From positions 28,890,801 through 28,954,800 of the forward strand of contig OZ024914.1 in assembly GCA_964017125.1 (NCBI GenBank): DNA of 64,000 nt, given 5' to 3'. Both the position numbers and the translations under genes were made by a program. Positions 9,727 through 20,439 of the stretch are shown here, in pieces; position 1 is the first letter of the stretch, and each line of letters begins with the position of its first letter. The notes under the pieces were generated by a model. It did not search any database. It saw only the letters and a program-made list of their open reading frames with translations, and had not been told where the DNA came from. Source of the stretch: Flabesymbios commensalis (Eukaryota; Annelida; Polychaeta; Terebellida; Flabelligeridae).

Positions 9727-11577
9727 ATGTTGACAGGAGAAAACACTCGATTCCATGCTGACAGGAGAAACAATCAATCCATCGTGACAGAAGAAACAGT
9801 TGATTCCATATTGACAGAAGAAGCATTCGATTCCACCGTGACAGAAGAAACACTCGATTCCATGTTGACAGAAGAAACACTCGATTCCATCGTAATGAAC
9901 CAAACACTCGATTCCATCGTGACAGAACAAGCATTCGGATCTATCGTGACAGAAGAAACACTTGATTCCATTTTGACAGAAGAAACACTCGATTCCATGT
10001 TGACAGAGGAAACACTCGGATCGATTGCAATGAACCAAACACTCAATTCCATGGTGACAGAACAAGCATTCGGATCTATCGTGACAGAAGAAACACTTGA
10101 TTCCATTTTGACAGAAAAAACACTCGATTCCATGTTGACAGAGGAAACACGCGAATCGATTGCAATGAACCAAACATTCGATTCCATGGTGACAGAACAA
10201 GCATTCGGATCTATCGTGACAGAAGAAACACTTGATTCTATTTTGACAGAAGAAGCACTCGGATCTATCGTGACAGAAGAAACACTGGGATTCATCATAT
10301 CGAACGAAACACTCGGATCCAGCGTGACAGAGCAAGCACTAGTAGCCACCGTGACAGACAGCGTGACAGAGCAAGCACTAGTAGCCATCGTGACAGACAG
10401 CGTGACAGAGCAAGCACTAGTAGCCATCGTGACAGACAGCGTGACAGAGCAATCACTAGTAGCCACCGTGACAGACAGCGTGACAGAGCAAGCACTAGTA
10501 GCCACCGTGACAGACAGCGTGACAGAGCAAGCACTAGTAGCCATCGTGACAGACAGTGTGACAGAGCAATCACTAGTAGCCAACGTGACAGACAGCGTGA
10601 CAGAGCAAGCACTAGTAGCCATCGTGACAGACAGCGTGACAGAGCAAGTGATCACTGTGGGTTTACTGTTGGCTTTCTGGCTCTATGTCAATTTGACTAA
10701 TGGCTTCCTTCTCTACGTCATGAAAAAGGTGAGGACACTTAATACACCTCAGTATATGATACTGGGTTTTTATATGGTGTGTGATGTGCTGAATTGTAAT
10801 TTTCAACTTCTAGTGATAGTGCCTACAACCATTCAGAACAGTATGGCTGCCATACATGTGGTCGTATGCCGTGTTCTCATCACAGCCAGCGCCAGCTTCT
10901 TCTTCGCATGTATCCATCTGGTTGGACTCATCGCTTACGAAAGATACTGTTACTTTATTACCCCTTTGAAATACCCGATGAAATTCACCAAGGTTCGCAT
11001 TTATACGTCAACTACTATAATATATTTAGTAGCATTTTGTATATCTCTCGCTGTTGAACTAATTTCGCCTAGAGTCCCAGTATCCACGGTCATGTCTTGC
11101 CGAGTCAATGGTCCATACGCCCAAAACGTTATTTTCCTCTTCGCTTTCTACATGATCCCTTCTGGTTTGATGAGTGTAGTAACATTGATAAAACTGCGCC
11201 TGATGATAACAAAGCATACAGTTCGAGTGGACGCACTTCCACAAGCCTTCAGTGACGACCAATCAGCCATACATGGACTTATTGTCAAGCCCATCAAGAA
11301 AGCTCTCAGGATGGTTAGCCTTGTGTCTGGGTCTTTCTGGTTGACAACAATGCCGGGTGCTGTTATAAGGCTCAGTTTGTCTGCTACAGGAGTCACTTGG
11401 TTGGACACAGATCACAGGACCTCTATTCTGTTATTTGCTTTGTCCAGGGCAAGCTACTTCCTGATATCTTTGGTGTCGAGTATCCTCAATCCTATTATTT
11501 ATATCACGGTACTACCTGATATCAGGGAAGCTACTTGGAAATGTATGGGAATCAAACAAGAAGTAACTGAACACTGA
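9727..11577 (+). CDS. Class A (olfactory-receptor-like) GPCR with repeat stalk, copy 1
   Basis: A 616-residue uninterrupted frame. Residues 1-198 are 22 units of 9 residues (consensus TEETLDSIL), and 199-302 are 8 units of 13 residues (SVTEQALVAIVTD). Both are Thr/Ser/Glu-rich, with N-glycosylation sequons (NQT, NET, NVT). Seven hydrophobic segments follow: about 308-332, 341-365, 380-405, 424-447, 465-490, 525-550 and 570-595. Family hallmarks are Asp in TM2 (VCDVLN), Cys381 and Cys458 for the usual extracellular disulfide, Glu405-Arg406-Tyr407 at the end of TM3 followed by ITPLKY, and Asn588-Pro-Ile-Ile-Tyr592 in TM7. 'LNTPQY' before TM2 and 'AYERYCYFITPLKY' resemble olfactory-type receptors. 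Single-exon form also fits. It is predicted to sit in the plasma membrane and couple to a G protein; the ligand is unknown. There is no signal peptide at the chosen Met, and the start inside the repeat is uncertain. Openness of the repeat alone is weak evidence of translation, but the 7TM part is clear. Confidence 0.85.
   Translation: MLTGENTRFHADRRNNQSIVTEETVDSILTEEAFDSTVTEETLDSMLTEETLDSIVMNQTLDSIVTEQAFGSIVTEETLDSILTEETLDSMLTEETLGSIAMNQTLNSMVTEQAFGSIVTEETLDSILTEKTLDSMLTEETRESIAMNQTFDSMVTEQAFGSIVTEETLDSILTEEALGSIVTEETLGFIISNETLGSSVTEQALVATVTDSVTEQALVAIVTDSVTEQALVAIVTDSVTEQSLVATVTDSVTEQALVATVTDSVTEQALVAIVTDSVTEQSLVANVTDSVTEQALVAIVTDSVTEQVITVGLLLAFWLYVNLTNGFLLYVMKKVRTLNTPQYMILGFYMVCDVLNCNFQLLVIVPTTIQNSMAAIHVVVCRVLITASASFFFACIHLVGLIAYERYCYFITPLKYPMKFTKVRIYTSTTIIYLVAFCISLAVELISPRVPVSTVMSCRVNGPYAQNVIFLFAFYMIPSGLMSVVTLIKLRLMITKHTVRVDALPQAFSDDQSAIHGLIVKPIKKALRMVSLVSGSFWLTTMPGAVIRLSLSATGVTWLDTDHRTSILLFALSRASYFLISLVSSILNPIIYITVLPDIREATWKCMGIKQEVTEH
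10321..10632 (+). repeat. 39-bp coding minisatellite, 8 units (copy 1)
   Basis: Eight consecutive 39-bp units starting AGCGTGACAGAGCAAGCACT encode SVTEQALVAIVTD with few variants (A/S, I/T/N). A ninth partial unit (SVTEQ) leads straight into TM1. The upstream 27-bp units share the GTGACAGA word, so the 39-mer probably arose from them. Confidence 0.95.
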
Positions 11578-12742
11578 TATCAGGAAAGCTGCATGAACGC
11601 AATATATTACGGCACTGCACGATATGAGGAAGCTGCGTGACATACCATTTAATATGAACATGACCGTGGTGTTATCAAGATTCAAGAGTAACGTTACAGA
11701 CGCCAATTGTGATCTGTCGATTTTATAGTGCTGTTAACGATTGCCTGTGTTATCTGATGGTAACCCTCATAACACGGCACGGCTACACGCGCTCACCTTA
11801 TACTGCTCACATCAAAGTTTACCTGGGGGGGGGGGGGGCGCAGCTAACAATGATCCGTCTAATTACAAAAGAGCAAAACAGATTTTTACGCAGATTTAAG
11901 CTCATAAAACAATAAACAACTGGACACAGATGCCAAAAGCTAACAATGATCCGTCTAATTACAAAAGAGCAAAACAGATTTTTACGCAGATTTAAGCTCA
12001 TAAAACAATAAACAACTGGACACAGTTGCCAAAATTGTCAAAAAGATGAGATATTTACGCAGACTCAAGTTGATCAAAAACAGTAAACAACTGGACATAC
12101 CAAGATCATCAAAATTATAAGATATCTTAATAGGCAAAAAATCCTGTCAATTGTCTTTGAATTGTGTCCGTTTCGTCTTTAATAGCGTACTAAGAAGGTA
12201 CATAATAACATCAGCCTGATAACGCATTTAATACTTATAAATATATATTTAAATATGAGACTTCCACCGGCGGTGTCACACTAGAACCACAGCAGTGTTA
12301 ACAAAGAACAGATAAGTATCACTGATAATTCGTTGGCATGGACGACAGAACATGTAGATCCAGAAACACTCTAAAATATTGGGACAAATAAAAACTCAGA
12401 TTAATCGTGACACAACAGACCCACATCCATCTTGAAAGGTCAAAACGAACCCAGCACGCGAGAACAAATATTAAACTCCACAGTGAAAGATTAAACACGT
12501 GAATCCATCTTAACAGAGCAAACACTCGTCGTGATCGTGAGAGAACACATTCTCGCATCCATCTTGAGAGACTAAATCGGATCCAACATGTCAAAGAAAA
12601 CACTTGAATCTAACGCTACGGAGCAAACACTTCTATGTTGACAGAAGAAACACTCGATTCCATGTTGACAGAACGAAAACTCTATTCCATCGTGACAGAA
12701 GAAACACTCGATTCTATGTTGACAGAATAAACACTCGATTCC

Positions 12743-14458
12743 ATGTTGACAGGAGAAACACTCGATTCCATGCTGACAGGAGAAACAATCATATCCATCG
12801 TGACAGAAGAAACAGTTGATTCCATATTGACAGAAGAAGCATTCGATTCCACCGTGACAGAAGAAACACTCGATTCCATGTTGACAGAAGAAACACTCGA
12901 TTCCATCGTAATGAACCAAACACTCGATTCCATCGTGACAGAACAAGCATTCGGATCTATCGTGACAGAAGAAACACTTGATTCCATTTTGTCAGAAAAA
13001 ACACTCGATTCCATGTTGACAGAGGAAACACGCGAATCGATTGCAATGAACCAAACATTCGATTCCATGGTGACAGAACAAGCATTCGGATCTATCGTGA
13101 CAGAAGAAACACTTGATTCTATTTTGACAGAAGAAGCACTCGGATCTATCGTGACAGAAGAAACACTGGGATTCATCATATCGAACGAAACACTCGGATC
13201 CAGCGTGACAGAGCAAGCACTAGTAGCCACCGTGACAGACAGCGTGACAGAGCAAGCACTAGTAGCCATCGTGACAGACAGCGTGACAGAGCAAGCACTA
13301 GTAGCCATCGTGACAGACAGCGTGACAGAGCAATCACTAGTAGCCACCGTGACAGACAGCGTGACAGAGCAAGCACTAGTAGCCACCGTGACAGACAGCG
13401 TGACAGAGCAAGCACTAGTAGCCATCGTGACAGACAGTGTGACAGAGCAATCACTAGTAGCCAGCGTGACAGACAGCGTGACAGAGCAAGCACTAGTAGC
13501 CATCGTGACAGACAGCGTGACAGAGCAAGTGATCACTGTGGGTTTACTGTTGGCTTTCTGGCTCTATGTCAATTTGACTAATGGCTTCCTTCTCTACGTC
13601 ATGAAAAAGGTGAGGACACTTAATACACCTCAGTATATGATACTGGGTTTTTATATGGTGTGTGATGTGCTGAATTGTAATTTTCAACTTCTAGTGATAG
13701 TGCCTACAACCATTCAGAACAGTATGGCTGCCATACATGTGGTCGTATGCCGTGTTCTCATCACAGCCAGCGCCAGCTTCTTCTTCGCATGTATCCATCT
13801 GGTTGGACTCATCGCTTACGAAAGATACTCTTACTTTATTACCCCTTTGAAATACCCGATGAAATTCACCAAGGTTCGCATTTATACGTCAACTACTATA
13901 ATATATTTAGTAGCATTTTGTATATCTCTCGCTGTTGAACTAATTTCGCCTAGAGTCCCAGTATCCACGGTCATGTCTTGCCGAGTCAATGGTCCATACG
14001 CCCAAAACGTTATTTTCCTCTTCGCTTTCTACATGATCCCTTCTGGTTTGATGAGTGTAGTAACATTGATAAAACTGCGCCTGATGATAACAAAGCATAC
14101 AGTTCGAGTGGACGCACTTCCACAAGCCTTCAGTGACGACCAATCAGCCATACATGGACTTATTGTCAAGCCCATCAAGAAAGCTCTCAGGATGGTTAGC
14201 CTTGTGTCTGGGTCTTTCTGGTTGACCACAATGCCGGGTGCTGTTATAAGGCTCAGTTTGTCTGCTACAGGAGTCACTTGGTTGGACACAGATCACAGGA
14301 CCTCTATTCTGTTACTTGCTTTGGCCAGGGCAAGCTACTTCCTGATATCTTTGGTGTCGAGTATCCTCAATCCTATTATTTATATCACGGTACTACCTGA
14401 TATCAGGGAAGCTATTTGGAAATGTATGGGAATAAAACAAGAAGTAACTGAACACTGA
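12743..14458 (+). CDS. Class A (olfactory-receptor-like) GPCR with repeat stalk, copy 2
   Basis: A 571-residue intact paralogue of the gene at 9727-11577. The stalk has 17 nine-residue units and 8 thirteen-residue units; one 45-residue block (five 9-mers) present in copy 1 is missing. The 7TM region keeps the TM2 Asp, the two disulfide cysteines (336 and 413), Glu360-Arg361-Tyr362 and Asn543-Pro-Ile-Ile-Tyr547. Differences seen from copy 1 in the 7TM part include Cys to Ser just after ERY, Phe to Leu and Ser to Ala at the start of TM7, and Thr to Ile in the C-terminal tail; one stalk sequon (NVT) became SVT. At least two synonymous changes are also present. The 5' flank is copied too, so regulation is probably shared. 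The start codon carries the same uncertainty as in copy 1. Confidence 0.85.
   Translation: MLTGETLDSMLTGETIISIVTEETVDSILTEEAFDSTVTEETLDSMLTEETLDSIVMNQTLDSIVTEQAFGSIVTEETLDSILSEKTLDSMLTEETRESIAMNQTFDSMVTEQAFGSIVTEETLDSILTEEALGSIVTEETLGFIISNETLGSSVTEQALVATVTDSVTEQALVAIVTDSVTEQALVAIVTDSVTEQSLVATVTDSVTEQALVATVTDSVTEQALVAIVTDSVTEQSLVASVTDSVTEQALVAIVTDSVTEQVITVGLLLAFWLYVNLTNGFLLYVMKKVRTLNTPQYMILGFYMVCDVLNCNFQLLVIVPTTIQNSMAAIHVVVCRVLITASASFFFACIHLVGLIAYERYSYFITPLKYPMKFTKVRIYTSTTIIYLVAFCISLAVELISPRVPVSTVMSCRVNGPYAQNVIFLFAFYMIPSGLMSVVTLIKLRLMITKHTVRVDALPQAFSDDQSAIHGLIVKPIKKALRMVSLVSGSFWLTTMPGAVIRLSLSATGVTWLDTDHRTSILLLALARASYFLISLVSSILNPIIYITVLPDIREAIWKCMGIKQEVTEH
13202..13513 (+). repeat. 39-bp coding minisatellite, 8 units (copy 2)
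   Basis: Same eight 39-bp units as at 10321-10632, with the same order of A/S and I/T variants. The array was therefore copied whole and has not yet been reshuffled. One unit differs (ANVTD to ASVTD). Confidence 0.95.
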
Positions 14459-14729
14459 TATCAGGAAAGCTGCATGAACGCAATATATTACGGCACTGCA
14501 CGATATGAGGAAGCTGCGTGACATACCATTTAATATGAACATGACCGTGGTGTTATCAAGATTCAAGAGTAACGTTACAGACGCCAATTGTGATCTGTCG
14601 ATTTTATAGTGCTGTTAACGATTGCCTGTGTTATCTGATGGTAACCCTCATAACACGGCACGGCTACACGCGCTCACCTTATACTGCTCACATCAAAGTT
14701 TACCTCTGCTATGATGTAATGACCAGTGT

Positions 14730-15125
14730 GTGGAGGGATTTACCATCTTCCTACGCAAAGCTTGCTTCTCCCGAGGTCGCAGAATCTCGGTCTCCGACCT
14801 CAGGAGCAGCAAGCATTGCGTGGGAAAATGGGATTTACACACAGTTTATCTGATCTTGTTCTCTGTCATGATACTATTTTCTCAAAACACAATTACTGTC
14901 ATCCTCCCATGGCTTACTGATCAGGCATACAATCACCAGACTCAGAGACACAAGTACATTAACGTCTGGACTTGTCTTGCTCTGACAGCCATGTATCTAG
15001 AATCTGTCAGAATCTGTTGTGCACCGTTCACCATTGATGAAAGTGGTAGGATATTGGAGGTTACATGGAGTACATGGCACAGGTCGGTAGTAACATTACT
15101 TATAATCCAGCAATTACTGCCTTAA
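14730..15125 (+). CDS. Small ORF of unknown function after the GPCR pair
   Basis: A 131-residue frame directly after the right edge of the duplication, starting MEGFTIFLRK. It has one clear hydrophobic segment (about residues 38-62) and a second weaker one (about 80-100), so a membrane peptide or a GPCR fragment is conceivable. I recognise no family motif. An overlapping frame (14590-14853) is also open. It may be chance. Confidence 0.25.
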   Translation: MEGFTIFLRKACFSRGRRISVSDLRSSKHCVGKWDLHTVYLILFSVMILFSQNTITVILPWLTDQAYNHQTQRHKYINVWTCLALTAMYLESVRICCAPFTIDESGRILEVTWSTWHRSVVTLLIIQQLLP

Positions 15126-15318
15126 TTGACGTTTCTATGCTAGACGACATTGCTGCTTATAATCGATGCCTACATATAACAGTAGCTCTGATAGTGTATA
15201 CATAAAATATTTAGTCCGAAGTCTAGTCTACACTATATATAGTCCATTGCCTACAATCATTGGCTAGAATAGACGTTGTAGTGAACTTTTCTGGGACTAT
15301 TATAGGCTACAATTTTAT

Positions 15319-15393
15319 TATTATCTATACAGAGCAGTCTGTAGTCTTTGTGGATTATTATCTATACAGAGCAGTCTGTAGTCTTTGTGGATT
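15319..15393 (+). repeat. Two tandem copies of a 37-bp unit
   Basis: TCTATACAGAGCAGTCTGTA and the bases after it repeat exactly with a 37-base period. A recent local duplication. Confidence 0.9.
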
Positions 15394-15479
15394 TATATAG
15401 TGGAAAATATTACTCACATAGTGGGAAATAAGTAAAGTGATGCCCCAAAATCAAGATATAGGTATTTAGTGTAGGCTCA

Positions 15480-15640
15480 TATGTCACATATAACACTGTC
15501 GTGCAATTTGTTTGTTAAAATTGATTTTTCACTTGATTCTGACCCAAAATATAATGAAGATCAAGAAAAAAAGGGATTGCATTTTTTTATAGGTCGAGAA
15601 AAGGTCTAAAATGGCGAAATACAAGATGGCCGCCAAAGTA
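15480..15640 (+). repeat. Dispersed repeat with ATGGCCGCC word, plus copy
   Basis: GTGCAATTTGTTTGTTAAAA, AAAAAAAGGGATTGCATTTT and AAGATGGCCGCCA occur in this order. The same order is found on the minus strand at 18740-18920. Family unknown; there is no coding potential. Confidence 0.6.
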
Positions 15641-18600
15641 TATACAAATAAACATATTTACGAATAATTTTGCAACTACATACGCTAGATACATAAATAA
15701 TATGTCTATTCTTATGTTTTCAGGTATGAGAAAGCCAATTCTTTCATTTTTTTTTTAAATATTGTAAAGTCTATATTTATGCAAATATGAGCAAAAACAA
15801 CCGGATATCGCAGTGAAACTGGGGCTAACATTGTTTTGGCTGATAGTTTTTTTTCTGTTTTGATTATGCTTGGCTGGTTCCCCTATGGTGATATCTGGGC
15901 GGATGTGGAGCTCTCATCCTTGTGGATGTTTTGTAAAACATAAAATTCAAAATGGCTGCCATGAAATCACTGAAGTTATATTGCGTGCGTGTAGTAAGCT
16001 TACACATTACCGTCTGGGAGTAAATCCCCTAGATATGCCCAGAACCCCTTATTGCGCGAGTGAAAGAAAACACTCTCAATAACCAACATGCCCTATCACC
16101 CCCACCCTCACTTCATGATCTGTAGGCCTACATCATTTATCTCATCAATTGACTAGAACATTTTTATCGTATTACATTGTCACTTAAAAGAACATTTGTG
16201 CCGAAAAGTGACGTAAAGCAATGATTTAGTAGTAGTTAGTAGTAAGCCTATATACATCACCCATAAACATAACTAACTGCATGATAGGTTAGAATATGAA
16301 CAAAGCGTAAGTGTTCAGATACACTGAGGGCCCCTTTCCCGATGGATGCTTTATAATGTAATTTTATTATCAAATCATAGAAAATCTCAAGAAATTAATT
16401 CCAATCTGGTATATTTTGCGAATAATTAGGAATTGCAAGACGTCAAATGCGCAACTAACACTTCTGGGGGCCGAAAATGCTAAATGATGTCATGTTACAT
16501 ACTAAATTAGAAAATCGATAATAGCTCTTCGTACATAAAACAATTATCACGCAATTCTGGCATTTAGTTGTCATACAATCTAAACTATCCTCCGTAAAAT
16601 ATATTTTATTCATTTCTAGCATCCAATTCATTCTTGCAGCTAGGCCTATGTTTTTCTTCCAATTTGGGAGAGTTGAAAATAACATTTATCATAATATTAT
16701 GGTGATGGCAACAGGCGGCAGTACGATCTGGATCTTGCATTGCTGTTGTGAAATTCCTGGAATGTAAGGTAAGAGCAGGCCTAATGTATCCTTGTGGCAC
16801 GTATGTCTGAAAAAATTACTCAACATTTAGTGTGTTTGAAGTTAAGATGACCTTAACCGTGTATGGGTCTGGCCTTGAGTTACTTGGCGTTAGAGTTACT
16901 GCCCTACTACGATTAATCATATTAGTTTATTGCAGAATATTATTTATAATAAATAAATATACGGTACATTATACAATTTGAATGAGAATTAAATGAGTTA
17001 ATCTGAAATGAAAGAAAATTAATCTGAAATGAAATAAACAAAATTATCTAAAGAGCTATTCTAGCTATGATCATGATTGTGTAAAGTCATTATCCTTGAA
17101 TTTATATTTTATCTTATAATTATGTCATATACGTAATTATGTCAATAACCTTATGAAAACTGTTATCGGTACATTTAATTCAATGATACATCAATAAAAC
17201 AAATAGTACAAATAATACAAGATAGACATAGCGATGCAGGTATAATATGTAATGGCGAAACGTGTGTGAAACGTGAATCCAAAGTACGTATAGAGTCGAA
17301 GCCTTTTTTTAAGGAGTTGCGCCGGAGAACCACTCTCAGAAACACTCTAAACATGCTTTGTTTTTAAATATCTTTTTTTTCGATATATATTTAGTGAAAG
17401 GATAGTTTCGAAAATATAAGCAGCAATATATTAAAAATTCTGACTGGTATTGTAATATCAGATAAATGAAGTATGTGAATCAGGCAGATGTGATTATAAT
17501 TATAAATCATTGCATGAATCTATGCTCATATAATGATGCTAGTAACATGAAGTAAATGAAGTTACTTGTTTTTGGAGTGGTAAGCATTCCTAATAATATA
17601 ATTATATAACTTCATGTTCGACATGTTTGAGGTCCCAACTCGAGTGGAGGTTCAAAAATGTAATATTGACGTTTGAATCACAGATTTTTTTAAACTTCCA
17701 CACTATCATTACATATTTATTTTGCAAACTGAAGTTTACTTTGTGCCAGAGTGTAATTATAGTAACTGCCTTTGTTATTTCCTTGCATTACAGATAATGG
17801 TTATGTAATATTTAAAAAATGATAATTACATGTTTTGAATCATATTTCAGAAATTCGTTGATAATATATATTATCGGGGTGGGGGGGGGGCGGAAAGGTG
17901 AAATAAATGGGTGAATAAGTGAACGAATGACTGGGGTATTCGAACATTTTTTTGCACATATAAATTATGACTTAACTGAACCAGGATAACGTTCCGTGTA
18001 CATGGTGTAATAGAGCTGTACCGATTTCTGTATTTTCAAGAGGTGACAATTGTGGTATATCTAAGGGTATGAAAATCACACGTACAGCATATTCAAGGGT
18101 CAATAAAATAACCCAGTTGTATCATGTGTTTATTCAAAGGCTGCTTTGTGTCTCGAACATTAGGCCTAGATGAGTGTGCTGCGCAAAAAAGAGGGTTTCC
18201 ATGTGTTTAGATAGTGACAGATAGTTTGTTGAGACTTTTAGGCTATCCTGAGCATTGTGTCTATTCAGAAAGGGTGTCTTATTGTCCAAATCTGTATAGG
18301 CCTAATAAATGGTTATGCTTACGGCAGAAACTGTATAGGGCCTGGTTATTTTCGGCAAAACTTGTATATTCATAGGTATATTTTTAAAAACAAATGTATA
18401 TTCAAGACTAAGGGTTTGACTATCTTGTCTGCACACCGAACCAAAATTTTCACCAAGTGCACCACCCCCTATAGGGGATAACCTCCTGAGTATGGTGAGA
18501 TGTATCTTAATTGGCCCTGCCCTCCACACAGTATCCTAAATTCCGTTCAAGGCCTAGTAGACAACCTCTCGGACACGTAGCAGATAATTTATGCTATTTT

Positions 18601-18739
18601 TTTTATATTTTGTTGGTTGAAATAAAAAAAAAAAAAGTTTAAACTATTTATTTCTAAAATATAATGGTGTTATCAGTTTTCTCGTCTTAAAAACTATACA
18701 AATCTATATATTATACATGTTTTTGTGTTCAATATTTCA
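15641..18739. other. AT-rich intergenic sequence, nothing recognised
   Basis: ORFs here are 64-76 residues and featureless. There is a G-run at about 17880-17891. I found no tRNA-like segments or MITE ends. Confidence 0.55.
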
Positions 18740-18920
18740 AAAGTTATGGTAAAATATATAATATCTTGGAAACATGGCGGCCATTTTGGATTTAGTCAAT
18801 TTTCATAGATTTAAAAAGTTAGAAAAAAATGCAATCCCTTTTTTTCATATCACTACCATGTTTCAAATGAGAATAAACAAAAAAATCACTTTTAACAAAC
18901 ATTTTGCACGAAAATACATA
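18740..18920 (-). repeat. Dispersed repeat with ATGGCCGCC word, minus copy
   Basis: Reverse-complement counterpart of 15480-15640. It shares the TTTGTTAAAA, GGGATTGCATTTTTT and ATGGCCGCCA words at similar spacing, but is diverged elsewhere. Confidence 0.6.
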
Positions 18921-19054
18921 AAGGCATATACTAATTATATACCCAGAAAGCACCACACGTGCCACGATATCTATAGTGATTCACCAGGTGGCAGTCATCC
19001 TGTGTGTTAGTCGCCCATGCCTTTGAACATAAGCGGGCGTAACAACACCCGACT

Positions 19055-19115
19055 TCGAGCCAATGCTGGATAAATGTTGGGCCACTGTAGAAGACGGTGG
19101 CCCAACATTAATGTA
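19055..19115. repeat. Hairpin, TGGCCCAACATT type
   Basis: AATGTTGGGCCAC (with one difference) pairs with GTGGCCCAACATT around GTAGAAGAC. Related to 4741-4796. Confidence 0.65.
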
Positions 19116-20439
19116 GAAATAAAACGTTGAAGGGCTACAATATTTAAGCTTGCAGCCTTGCATTAACTCTCCATGGAGAATTGATATTTATGTTATATGT
19201 TTATTACCAATGTATCGGACGTTGAGCCAACATGGAACCAATAATGTGTTCACAATGACTTGTTTGCGTTTTAACACAGCTGTTGACATTTCAATATTAG
19301 TCTTTACTTTTAGTCTGTTCTGATTATCATATACTATATCGATATCTTTCATCTGCCTTGGATATTTATGCTAGTTGGTTCCCTTTTAGCTAATAAACTG
19401 CTTTCGTACAATGTATAAAAATGCAAACAAAAAGGATAGTCATTATATTATTTATTTAAACATATCCGATTTTACTAAAAACTATATATTACCTTACTAT
19501 GTCTCCTTCCCAGTGCAGCATCGAATATGTGGTAAATAATCGATTTGTAATTAAAAGAAATTGCACAAATATATTTTAAATTAGCATGGTTCATGTATGT
19601 CTATCTATGTAGGCCTATAGCTTATTGTTATCCACTTCACAGCCAACTCGGCGAGCACAGGATGTTGATGTAATGTTGGTTTAATGTTGGTCGTCACAAC
19701 CTGGCATTGACACCCAATAACCATGGTGACACGCATACGGACAAAATCCTTTATCAAAAAAACCACCCAGATAACCATGATACACGCACATAGACAAAAG
19801 CCCTCATCTGGGCGTGCCATTCATTTCTAATTATTATTATACCTCTTTCATCCAGCGTTTAAATCGGTCATGGCCAACTTCACAATTTCAGTAAATATTT
19901 CTGGGGCGTTCAAGTTCACAACTCGCAAAAAGAAGGTAAGCTGTCCTATTATAAGGAGCGTTGTTTTTAATATATTTTTCAGGATCCACTGCGAAAACAT
20001 AAACATGTTAAATCAACTACCTAGATATGTTAATGTCATCACGACAAAGTTTAAATAATTATTTGTAATGTATACCTATTCTTCTCCTATCAAGTGCGGT
20101 GCGTTCGGCCAGTGTTGGCCTAGTGATGGGCCAGTATCACAGACGGTGGTCAAACATTGCGTCGTTATTGGTTGAATGTATCCCGTTTACATTAACCTTC
20201 TAGTTTGACTGTGTTACAACTTGCCATTGCCGGTGAATTTCTCACATATTTAACATATTTTGTCGCTGATTTCCCTTTTTTTAATGAGAGCAAACATAGC
20301 ATATATATGGGCCTAAGGGTCGTGGCCACAAAACATAATTATTATAAATATAAAAGGGTTAACATCAAATAGCGCTTCTGGAAAATGATATGTGTGTTCA
20401 AACAACAAAGATTGCATATGTTTTAAATAAAGCTAATAT
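19116..20439. other. AT-rich intergenic sequence
   Basis: Only weak fragments of the TGGCCCAACATT hairpin family (near 20110-20160) were seen. No gene could be supported. Confidence 0.5.

Larger units (their letters stand above)
8921..11824 (+). repeat. Tandem duplication, unit 1 (2904 bp)
   Basis: It starts CAGCTAACAATGATCCGTC immediately after a G-rich tract and ends CATCAAAGTTTACCT. The second unit starts with the same words at 11841 and ends with the same words at 14705. Unit 2 carries a 96-bp internal duplication near its left end and lacks 135 bp of the coding minisatellite: 2904 + 96 - 135 = 2865, exactly the length of unit 2. The single-base changes seen are few, so the duplication is recent. 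Confidence 0.95.
11841..14705 (+). repeat. Tandem duplication, unit 2 (2865 bp)
   Basis: Second copy of 8921-11824 in the same orientation. The junction at 11825-11840 is a run of 14 G followed by CG, mirroring the G-rich tract left of unit 1. The left end contains a private 96-bp tandem duplication (GCTAACAATG at 11843 and 11939). Confidence 0.95.

Noticed and set aside
9556-10655. Minus-strand frames of 259 and 293 residues across the receptor stalk.
   Set aside because: They are shadows of the minisatellite; only the plus strand continues into a recognisable 7TM domain.
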